The notes under the pieces: generated by a model
What the model saw: the letters and a program-made list of their open reading frames with translations, nothing else
The model's database searches: none
Told to the model about the DNA's origin: nothing
Shown: positions 23,288-33,943 of the stretch, piece after piece
Layout: every line of letters begins with the position of its first letter
Position numbering within the stretch: the first letter of the stretch is position 1
Origin: Impatiens glandulifera
Taxonomy: Eukaryota; Streptophyta; Magnoliopsida; Ericales; Balsaminaceae
Length of the DNA: 64,000 bases
Direction of reading: 5' to 3'
Assembly (NCBI RefSeq): GCF_907164915.1
Contig: NC_061862.1
Coordinates: forward strand, 8,605,505 to 8,669,504
Made by a program: the position numbers and the translations under genes

Positions 23288-24022
23288 ATGTCTAACTCTC
23301 TTGCCAACAAAATCCTTCTCGTTGATTTTTGAGTTTGTCTCACAATCAGAGGATATTGAAATTCAAGCTCTCTTTCGGTCACTTGAACGGTCCGGTTTAA
23401 AAATATTTTTGAATGATAGGTATACTATTGACTATGATGTAGTCAATGAGTTTTTCAATTCTGCCATGGTCATTCGGGAGGATCTCATCCTTGCCGAAGT
23501 AACATGGCAAAACCTTCATCTTTAGCGAGGTAGATTTCGCACACAGTTGCGGACTACCCACTGAAGGTTTTTCTGCCTTCAACTCACACCGATGGTAATA
23601 AATGAGATGCTCCGTCATTTCTCTAGTTCTTTAACTTCGGTCAACACTTATGGAGTAAAAAGTTCTCTCTAAAGTGAATTTCAAATCCTGAGTGAAATCA
23701 TCAGCAAGAATGTTCTTGCTAGGGCAAACACTCAATCATATACCTAGAGGATCTTCGAGATGATGGTAACCATCACTGAAAGAACTCCGGTAAACTGGTG
23801 TGGGATCATCTTTAACACCTGAAAGAGATGATATTCTCAAACAAAAGAGGATATACTCCTCAACTTTGCGGTCTGTTTTTCGACATTGACGTCTATCTCG
23901 GTCAGGGAGCCACCCTCTACCCTAATCAGTTGTTGACAAAGGAGAGGATCCAAGCATACATCTACCGGATAGATAGAGCTAGAGCTAGAAGAACTCCGAC
24001 CATTGGGCCATCTCACTACTAG
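23288..24022 (+). pseudogene. Copia accessory ORF, plus-strand copy, first unit
   Basis: The start MSNSLANKILLVDF is followed by a one-base shift, then EFVSQSEDIEIQALFRSLER, SGLKIFLNDRYTIDYDVVNE and FFNSA (to 23525). After damaged sequence the C-terminal part resumes with TPVNW, MIFSNKRGYTPQLCGLFFDI and LTKERIQAYIYRIDRARARR, stop at 24022. Length and motif order match minus-strand units 1 and 2. Function is unknown. Confidence 0.7.
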
Positions 24023-24455
24023 TTCTAAAGTTTATATGTTTTACCTCTTTCTAATATATGTTTTTCAAGTTCATACCGATTATTTTGTTGCTTTATCGGT
24101 TATGTATTGAATCGGCTTTAATGAAATCAGTTTTTAAAATTCCGGTCTAATTTTAAAATGCTTAACCTCAAATCATGTTTTCTAACCGGGCATATTCTCA
24201 GGGAGAAGCTACCGCTTCTCTTATTAAATTTCGGTCATATTCAAAATCGGTCACAGTGGCTATTTTCAAAATATTTCCAAGCGTGCGTTTTGAAATTTAA
24301 CCCGTTACTACTTTGCATCTTCCCAAGATAATCTTCTGAAAAGTAACTCCTTCACCAGAATCAAAAAGTAACCTCTTGGGGAATATGACAAGACCTTTCA
24401 TAACAGACAGATTTTGTATTTATTGAAAACATTAAATGCTTTTGAAATCGATTCA

Positions 24456-24716
24456 CTATTTAAAGAGCAATCCATCTCATCCAAACCACAACATTCCTGT
24501 TTTGAGTATCTCTCTAAAACTCAAAATTCATATCTAATTCAAATCTTCATCATGCCTCTATCATCTCTTGTCATCAATTTCGACTTTGTGTTATCATCTG
24601 ATGATCACGAAACAAAATTTATTGATTTTGATAAAAAAAAAACACAAAGTTTTTTAACTACACTAATTTGTAAAATATCAAATCAATTTAACAATTCAAT
24701 CATCACACATATGTAA
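24456..24716 (+). pseudogene. Copia accessory ORF, plus-strand copy, second unit (N-terminus only)
   Basis: A TATA-like CTATTTAAAG (24456-24465) precedes an ATG at 24552 opening MPLSSLVINFDFVLSSDD, matching the IIDFEDV start of the family. The frame then runs into Lys/Phe-rich sequence and stops at 24716. The spacing from the preceding TATA (about 1.24 kb) equals the spacing of the units on the minus strand. Confidence 0.5.
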
Positions 24717-24879
24717 AATTCGATGTTTTTATTAGAAATTGAAAATGCAAACAATGAATTGTATATAAATGATTCCATACATAACTTATGGAGATCCTTA
24801 GATACTTTCAAAATAAGAAACTTAGTTTTTTGAATACAGAAAATACAAATTCGATAATTTTTCTTAGAAGATCGAAACT

Positions 24880-25500
24880 GGGAGTTTTATGAGTCTAGGC
24901 GTAGCTAGTATAGGTTATAAATAAGCTACCATAAAAATTTCGGCCGAAGTTTAAAAGCCCAACACTCTAATTATAGAAAATAACTTTAGATTACCACTAG
25001 TGTTTTCGCCTTTGTTGGGGACTTCGTGGTTCTTTATTTTTTAAATTACTAGAGGATTTAAATTCCTCACATCCGTGTGGTGACTCTATATTTTTTAAAG
25101 TTAAAATCAGAGTTTATTGAGGGATATAACTGCATGTTACAAAATCAAAGGGATTCCACGCGGTTTAGACTTGGTCTTCGGAAGAACAAGGTTGAGGTTG
25201 CTAAAGATCATGAAGAACGAAATTTGAAGATTGCATTTGGCTGGCCCTAGTCGCTCCTTTATCAGGCATTCGGTCGCTCTATCGAAAGCCATGCCACAAG
25301 AATGGGTTGGCGCCTAGATGAAATGACCTTTGAGAAAGTTATTCTCTCATTTTGTTTTACGAGATTTGAGAAGAATGTAAGACATTAGATTTAATGAAAT
25401 TGATATTAAGTTTGACTCTAGTTAGCCTATTATTTTAGTTCCTCATCCTACTCAAGATTTGAGAGAATGTAATTTATGAGGCGAAAACTATCGCATTAAG
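24880..25500 (+). repeat. Possible Gypsy LTR remnant
   Basis: Contains CCGTGTGGTGACTC (about 25072-25085) and the stretch ATTTGAGAAGAATGTAAG...GTTTGACTC (about 25366-25425). These phrases recur in other copies near 29270-29480 and, reversed, near 2870-3110. It resembles LTRs of plant Gypsy elements from memory. No termini were identified. Confidence 0.35.
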
Positions 25501-26770
25501 AAAATGTTATTAAGATGACCACCATTTTTTGACGTTACAATGGCATAAAACTTACTTGTCGAGAGACAAAATCTAATCCAACCAACCCATCTCACACCCA
25601 TTCCAATTCTATCCATGACATCAGATAAAAAATCCTAATTAACGTGATCATAAATTTTTTTATGTATAACTTGAGGAAAAAAAACATTTTTCATCTCTTG
25701 AATTAGCTGAGTCAATACACTCATTGACTATTAATATCGCATCATATATTTGATGGTCTTTGAAGAATGTCATCTTATTACTAGATATGACTATCTTTAA
25801 TATCATTCACCACTTGTTGGCCAAATATTTTGAAACAATTTTATAGAAAGATGAAACGAGATTGTTAGGTCTAAAGTTCTTCATGTCATTAGTCTCTAAT
25901 TTTTTACAATGAGACATATGAAAGTATAGTTCTAACTCTTGTCAAATGATACGATAAAAATGATCAATTACTTTAATAATTCCAGTTTTAAGGAAATGTG
26001 ATTTATTATTAAAAAGGACAAAGTAAAGACGTCGCTTCACAATGTTTTATCACTTCTCCACTACACTATCGTGCCCAAATTTTCTTCCTCCTTACACACC
26101 GAGCAACCTACTAACAATGTGAATTTGAGAACTAACCTACTACGTATATAACTTGTGAATCTCCTCAGTCCCATTAATGACATTAATCTCATTGCATAAG
26201 TCATTGATTTTAACACAAAATATAGCACGTTCTTCCACGAACTAACTTTTGATAAACTTATGATGTTTCCTTAAGTTCACAAAGAGGTTACTCGATGGAG
26301 AATCGATCGACGCGTGGTTTACCCACCATGATTTCACATGCGGTATAAATTCGAATCTAAATGGTTGATATGTTCTAACCATTGCCCGATGTTCCATCAA
26401 AATGGTCAAATCAAAAAATTGATTCATTAATTAGAAATCTATTGATACGTGAATGAATGCGACATTCATTGCCATTACCTCTCTTAAAAGTGAACTGACC
26501 ACCTTCCAAAGGCAAGTCGATAAGTTCAAAGTCTTCAATTGTCTCTAAGAACTCGTGCATTAGGCTACTAGGCCTATTAGAAATTTTCTTTAAGACGGGG
26601 ACCTAACTTCGTTCATGTCTCCCGTAAAAACAATTAGTAAGTCCTTAAGACTAATTACGTTTTTAATCTCATTAACTATATTATAAATTGTGAAATAAAC
26701 CGGCTCATAACCATATAAATTACCCAATGAAAATTGTCATTCTGCGTAATTGAACATTAACCAAGTATCT
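25500..26770 (-). pseudogene. LINE (L1-type) ORF2 remnant: endonuclease to RT
   Basis: Minus-strand pieces: an endonuclease motif resembling GDMNEVRSPS (about 26640-26610), NRFLINESIF and FRFEFIPHVKSWW (26427-26242), and RT motifs KNFRPNNLVSSFYKIVSKYL and DAILIVNECIDSANSR (about 25880-25710). Frames are broken many times. It is truncated at about 25500, before the catalytic box. It is not the continuation of either arm's LINE fragment. Confidence 0.7.
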
Positions 26771-29700
26771 ACCTATAGACACCTATATTTTGTACCACTA
26801 TCGCTATTATCTTAAATATATATATAATTTTATAAATGAATTGAATGGTCTTAATGAAGATATATATTTATTAACTAATATTTGTGTTTGCTTTGTTTTG
26901 TAGATTTAAAGAAAATGAGGAAGATTTGATTGCCAAACGGGCCTAGACGCATACGCCAAGATACTAAAATATCCTAAATCAAACAACTAGATCACCAACA
27001 ACTTGTTTTCTCTTTCCAGAACACCCTGTATCATAATCAACATATGAGCTCATTTGGGAAAATTTTAACTTCTGATCCTTTAGACCAATTCAGCTAAAGA
27101 AAAATGTCAAATGACCTCTAAGGCGTGAGGATCACGAGTCCCCAATAGGAGAGCCTCCTATTTGAGTCGGAGGCAAGAAAAAAAAAAAGGAAGAGTTCGG
27201 GTTTTTTTGGGCGATCTGTTGTTTTTAAGTTTGAAACATTTTTTGTTCTGAAATTTTGAATTCCTATTATGAAGTCTTTGCAGTTTTGGGTGTAGCTTGA
27301 AGTCCTTATTTTGAGCAAATTTAAGACTTTAAGCATTTCTTGAACTTCTATTCATGTCTTATTATTTTAGTTTCAATATAAGCATGTTTTGAATAAAGTT
27401 TGCAAACGTTGTGGCATATTCTGTTTATCGTAAGTAAACCGACCGAACCGCCTGGAAACGAACCGAATCGCCTGAAACCAAAAAGAAAACAAGTCGAACC
27501 GATCATCCGAAAACTGACTGTCTGAAATATCTTGAACTAAAGTCTTTCGGTTCAATTTGTCGTTACATTGTTTGCTAAACCGAACCATCCATCGACCAAA
27601 TCGATAAGTTATATTTATGAGTTTAGGGTAATTTTTGTGTAGACGAGAGAGTAGAGGATTTCATCTTCATCCACATTTATCTAGCCATAGAAATATTTTC
27701 TCTCTCACACTTTTTATATTTCTCATAATATTTTAAGTAAATAATAGCTAATGATCGTTTTTCTTTCTTATCTTTTTGTTGTAGTTTTGTAAAGATGTTT
27801 TGTTTACTTTTATTTGAGGTTAATGTTTAAAAAAAATTCATTCCAATCAAACTAACATTGTTTGATACAAAGTACGTAACATAGTCTTCAATAAATTTAA
27901 AAATTATAAAGAAAATTTTAACTGTTTTACTAGTTTTAAGTTTAGTTATTTTTTAAACCAAGCAATCAAATAAATTGACTGAACCGATCACCAATCCGAT
28001 CAAACCGAACCGATCAATAAACCAAAATCGACGTTTATGATTTAGTCAAACTGACCCAAACATTTTAGTTGTACATTTCAGTCTATAAATCGATCAAACC
28101 GAACCGCTTACCAGCCTAATCTGAACCAGTTTAATAGAACAAATATGTTAGTGTGTACTCTCTTTTCATAGCTCTTGGATAATATGTACTCTTTCCAAAT
28201 CGGTCCAAACACGTTCTAAATGTTTATAAGAGAATGATAGCGTGAGAGGCAGATCGAGGAAGATCGAATTGAGTTCATTCTAAACTTCTCAAATTTCCAT
28301 TTTGTCATTTTTTAGTTTATGTTCTTGATGGTTCATAACTAATCTTATCAGCTTTGAGATATCATGTTATAATGTTTAGTTGTAGTATTAGACCCTCAGT
28401 TGTACATATCATTTAAATCTCGATTTGAACAAAAGAAAATGGTGAATCTGTTCTTGGCTCTCATTTAGATTGCCTGGTCAGAGAATATGACCAAGCTCTA
28501 GAGCTCAGTCAGCTACCAAGCTTTCTAACTTACCGACCAAAAGAAAATCGCAAAAATAAAATAAAAAGATTTCCAAGAATTGAACTAGGGCTACAAATGA
28601 GTCGAGCCGAGCTTAAGCTTTCTTGAGCTCGAGTTCGACTCGATTAAGTATTTATTAGCTTGACTCGAACTCGAGCTCGAATGAGTTTATAAATTTGTGT
28701 TCAAGCTAGACTCGACTATTTACCTACAAGATCGACTCGAAAACTTGAATAAAAATTCAATTTTCATGCTAGAATTCAAACCAAAATTTATTTTTAAAAC
28801 TAAAATATCAAACTTTAATACCTATTCAACAATCAAAACATGATATTTTAAAATGAAAATATGAAACCATAATATCCTTAGTTCCTGTTTGAATTTATTT
28901 TATTTGTAAACTAACATTTTATTTCTTTTGTAGGTATAATTTTTTTTCGAGGCTTCACTACTCGTCTAAAGGTACTAGTGTTTATTTTTAGATTTAGGAC
29001 CCATGACATAGTTACATATTCTAGAAAAAGAACGATACAAAACTAGACACATGTTTATGTTTGAATTATCTTTAGATATATGCACTAGGATTTGATAAAT
29101 AAATAAAGGTGTAGAATAATATATCTTAATTAATTATAAAAAATTTAAGTAGTGACTATTATGTGGCAGGCACGTGAGACATAGCGTGATAGTCATTTTT
29201 CATGTGTAACCAAGCATCGAATCAAGAACAAAATCTTTAAACTCGTGTAAAGAAGCAAAATGTTTTTCTTTCCTAATTTCTCGAGTAGTAAATAATTAGG
29301 TTACATTCTAAACAAGTTAAAATGAGTCTAATTTCGACACTTTTAAATGCACTGTAGTCAAACCTATCATTTTTGTGTTCTCGCCTCACTTGAAACTCGA
29401 GAGGAATGTGAGTTATGAAGCGCGACTATCGAGTAACGAAAATCCATTCTCGTGACGAGTTGATTTTTAGTGTTACACTACCCAAACTAACTTATATCTT
29501 ATAATGTATATCTTCGTTCAATACCACCAAAGTTTAGATTCTCATGACCACGTAATCGTCCATTACATAGATTTCTTACTATCCATTACTCTATTTTTTG
29601 AATTTTAATCTCATTAAAATAATAAATATCACAACTAATAGTGTCTTAATAATGTTTCTCTTCACCCTCTTTCATTCATAAAAGGTTCAAGTAATAGTTT

Positions 29701-30740
29701 GAATCATTATAAAATCTGATTATAATAACTTTTGATACGACTTTCTTCTTGTATATAAGTTTGAATATTATTTTTTATATTTTTCTTTGTATAATTAAAA
29801 AAGATTATGGGTAATAATTTTAAGGAATTGTATTTTCTAAAATGTATGAAAATATAATGATAAAAAAATTTTAAATAAAAGTTATTTTAGTTTTTTTCTT
29901 AATTATTTGAATAATGTGAATAACGAATGAATCAAAATTATATTTTATTATGGTTGAATAATCGAATAAAAATAGTTAAATACACTTCGATCGGAATTTA
30001 AAAACAAAATATACAAATAATTTTAAAAAGGCATAACATTATTAAAAGGAATATCATTATTATGGATTTTTTCTCCTTTTGTCAGTAATCATTTTACTTT
30101 TTTGTTTTACTGTTTGTTTGTGAAGTTCAGTTATTAGTTGGATCGATTAAGCTTATTTAAATAAATTAATAATTATTTAAATTTTTTGTTCAGTTTTTTT
30201 CTTTATGAAAAATAATATTATTAAATCAAAATATATTAATATTTAATAAAAATCTATTTTAAAAAAATTGTAACTTATATTTAATCAGAAAATGTATATG
30301 GAAGGATTATCAATTATATCACTTTAACTATTCAAAAGATAAAAAATATATTATTTAATTAAAAAAATAATTTTTTTTATAATATATATTAATACATTAT
30401 AAATATTCAAGGTCAGACTTTATTGAATCAGCTGCAATGATGGAACAAAAGCTATTTCCACAACATGTGTTTATGTGCCCATCCATTGTCAGGATGGAAC
30501 TAGCTGAATAATTGAGGTTATTAATTAATTGTGTTTAATTAGTAAAAACTAGTAGCGACAAAATATTTGTTTGGTTTATAATTAGTTAATGCTTAATCAA
30601 TTACAATAAGAAAATATTAAGTATACGTAGTAGCAATATTTTATTAAAATAAATTTACTTTATTTTTATAAAATTTTATTAAATAGCATTATTCAAAAAA
30701 TGATATTGAATTATTTTATTTGAAAAAGTTCCATTTATAT
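26771..30740. other. AT-rich intergenic stretch with small dispersed repeats
   Basis: No gene is recognised. Two patches rich in AACCGAACCG words lie at about 27435-27600 and 27955-28140. A patch alternating GAGCTCGA and ACTCGA at about 28585-28745, starting GGGCTACAAATGAGTCGAGC, looks like a hAT-type MITE remnant common in plants. About 29270-29480 resembles 25360-25500. Confidence 0.5.
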
Positions 30741-32350
30741 TAAAAATGAAAAAAAAAATTAACCACAACATGAAAACATTTCATTAAAAAAAACACTCAA
30801 TAAGTTATCGAAGATGGTAAATTTTTGAGACTCTACTGACTTTTTTGAATGAATATCAAAAAACGTCATAATAAATAATATTATTATGAATAATACGAAT
30901 CGGACGACTACGATCAATAAAATTTCGATAATTTCTCTCAAACTAGATAGTCCACCAAAAAATAATTTAGATGGTAACCCAAATATGTAAGTCTTTCATA
31001 TCAGACACATCAATCCAAATTTCCTAACAACTACCCAAAAACTCGGGAATCACCCAATGAATCCCAATAATATTCCATAAAAGACTCTAAATATTACTCA
31101 CTCATTGATAATGCAAAAGTAAGTGAGTTGTCAATTCAACATATTCGTGACACATATGACTAGCTATAATACAACTTTTTTTCATGCACATATCATCCGT
31201 TAGAATTCTACTATGAATAACGTTTCATCCAAAGAACGAGATATTATATGAAATCTTTTACTTCCAAAGTTTTTTCCCAACAAAATTTTTATGGAATCAT
31301 TTTAGCGAACGGTAGAAATGTTTCACATGGAAACTATTCATATATTGTCAACGCATAACGTTTTCTTCAGACGGTGACACTTGTTTGCGTTATACCAAAA
31401 GTAAAACTCTATTATGAGACGAAGTTTTCATAATGTTTAATTTCTTTTATATTTAATTCGGTTAGCAAAATCACTAAAACGAAGATCAAACATGTCCTTA
31501 TAAGTTAATTGTGGCATTTCTACAAATAACAATGGAAGCAAGTTCATGATACGTCATAAATAGATTTTTGACACTACACTAAATGTTGTCCCAATATTTA
31601 ATCAAAGAACCATATCCCACAATGAATATAGACGGTTCATAAAATGTTTTCCACATAGAATAAATTCTCTATCAAATGTTACACCCCACTAGATAATTAG
31701 ACATTTTGGTGAACCAACTAGGGCAATCATTATCATACTTACAAATGATTATCGATGTCCAAAGACTATTTGGCTTCATTGTAAATCTACTAAACTATTT
31801 TGATAGAAGAGCTTAATTAAAATAAATAAGATCTCAAATATTTGACTTCCTTAATTTTTAAAATATTTAATATTATCCCAACTAACTAGATGACAAAACG
31901 ATGAGTTAAAAAATTTCCCCAAAAATTTATACATTATTCTCTTCATTTTTAATGTCACACTCTTAAAGAGAGTGAATAACGACATCATATATGTTGATAT
32001 AAATGACAACACACTCTTAATGAGGATTAGCTATTTTACTTTTCCATCTAGATAGTTTACATTCTATTTTAGTGATAATCGGGTCCCAAGAGACATTTGA
32101 TCGTAATTTAGTATCTAATGACATACTAAAATATGTTGACGGAATACCAACAATTATTTTATAATTATTTTATTCGAAACAGAATTTGAAAAAAATATGT
32201 TAGACTTATTAAGATTAACTCGAAAATCGAAAAATGCATCGAATAATCATAAAATAACTCAAATATGTTTAAAATTCTTATAAGTACCCTCTGAACCATG
32301 CAGAGAGTGTCATCACAAAAAAAAATTGATATACCAAAAAGATAGAGATC
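30740..32350 (-). pseudogene. 5'-truncated LINE 3' end, right arm
   Basis: The minus strand reads the same start as 9775-10427: the degraded catalytic box (DDTLCMV near 32310), then FELFYDYSMHFS, LGVPLDAKL-like and later segments. Beyond 31738 it continues where the left copy is cut, through a zinc-binding RVT-like region (about 31400-31100) to a likely 3' UTR with TTTTTTTAATGAAATG near 30790. The 3' end is estimated at about 30740-30770. All frames are broken. Confidence 0.7.
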
Positions 32351-33492
32351 TTTCAATTCATATTGATTTATTGAGTCTAAAAAAATGATAGATTTGAAAT
32401 TTCAATCTTTTGTTTGAAAATATAAAAATAATTATTTTAATATATATAATTTACATTAGGAATATTATGAATAATTATTATAATTAGTGCAATTACTTTA
32501 TTTATTTTTGTTTTGTTTTTCATGTTTGATAAGTAGTAAGAGATTGGGCAAAATAATATTTGTGTATATTGTTTTAACACTAATAAATATAATTAAATAT
32601 ATTATTTTATTAATTATATTTTTTATAATAATATGAATTTTTAATATATTATAAAAATATTATTTTATATATTTTAAATATACTATATAAAAATATTATT
32701 TTATATATTTTATCATTTTTTATAAAAATATAATAAAAATAATAGAATTTTTTAAAATGATACAGGATTGCAAATATATAAGTTTGGAGTAAGTTTTAAG
32801 ATCTATAGAGTTATTTAAATAACCAATATTTCATAGTGATTTTGACAATATTTTTGTATTCCTCCATTTTAAAAAAAAAATCACTTAGATAAATCAATTA
32901 TATTGAATTTTAATTTCATTTTAAATAATTAAAAAAATGAACAACTCATCTCCATTTTAATTTCATCATATAATAATTGAACTAATTAAAAATAATTTAA
33001 TTTAAAAGTAACTCATTAAAAAATTCGATTGTAAATAAATATGATCATTAATGATTCAAAGTGATAATATCAATTATATCATTCAACAATATGTAAACTT
33101 GTAGTTATTCCTTTCAGCACTAAATAAGTTTAATAAAACTGAAAAAAATATTTATAGAATCGGATATATAAATAATCAATAACGAATTAGAAATCTCAAC
33201 CATTTTGATAAATAAGTTTTAAATACTCTTTTAAATTAGATTAAACATAAATTTAAAATTTTAATTAGGCATGTCCTCGATGAAATCAAAAACCTCACAA
33301 ATATCAGAAATCTATATTATTTTATAGATTTAAGTTTTAAAGAAATTACAACAGTTAAAAACATGAATTATTACTATTTTTTTCAAAATGGTAAAATCAA
33401 AATATAAAATTAATTTTTCATTAAATAAAAATTAAAAATAAGTATTTTATTTTTTTATAATTTAATTTTATTACATACAATTATTTTTCTTA

Positions 33493-33943
33493 TCTATATA
33501 TATATAATGATGTTTAATTTTTAAAGTGTCCGGATTGCCGGGTCGAGAGCTGTGGTTAATTTGGATACTTGGGTCGGATTGTGGGTTGACCCGTTTTTAA
33601 ATTTAAAACGGTTAAAAATAAAATTAAAAATGCTAGAGGTATGTTTCGAACTTGCAACCTAACAAAACAAGTACAACTTCTTAACCAACTAGGCTATAAA
33701 GACTTTATATTTTAAATTCAACACCAAATTTGATAAACGTGGGACGTTTTAATACTAATATAAGTTTAACTTTTTAACTAACTAATATATAATGATGTTG
33801 AGTAAATGAATAATTGAGTCGGATTGTGGGTTGACTTACCCATAAACTTAAAACGGTTAAAAATAAAATAAAAAATGTTATCCGTAATTTTTTTTCACGG
33901 TTTTTATATTATTACTCGTGCAAATGCACGGGCTAAATACTAG
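33493..33943 (+). mobile_element. Non-autonomous Helitron, right arm
   Basis: It begins TCTATATATATATAATGATG and ends with a hairpin CGTGCAAATGCACG (about 33917-33930), then CTAG at 33940-33943, with T following: the Helitron pattern. The left arm at about 8450-8475 shows the corresponding sequence without the insert, so both borders are supported. The 5' portion (33505-33625) is partly repeated at about 33785-33880, so it is internally duplicated or a double insertion. Confidence 0.8.
33632..33696 (-). other. tRNA-like segment with A- and B-box sequences inside the Helitron
   Basis: The minus strand reads TAGCCTAGTTGGTTAAG (A-box-like, 33696-33680) and GGTTGCAAGTTCGAAAC (B-box-like, about 33660-33643), spaced as in tRNA genes. 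No acceptor stem or complete cloverleaf was found. It is probably a tRNA-derived or SINE-like piece carried by the Helitron family. Confidence 0.5.

Larger units (their letters stand above)
21300..24720 (+). mobile_element. Plus-strand fragment of the same Copia family (RT to accessory ORFs)
   Basis: It begins abruptly inside RT (FQMDLKALF-like, at about 21303) with no LTR, gag or integrase, and runs through RNase H (to about 22527) and two accessory units. It is head-to-head with the minus complex. The right end is not defined; after 24720 no Copia sequence is recognised. Confidence 0.75.

Noticed and set aside
25500..32350. The LINE pieces at 25500-26770 and 30740-32350 being one split LINE
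   Set aside because: Both are minus-strand, but the 5' piece (endonuclease to mid-RT) lies downstream of the 3' piece, and the latter starts at a 5' truncation shared with the left arm.
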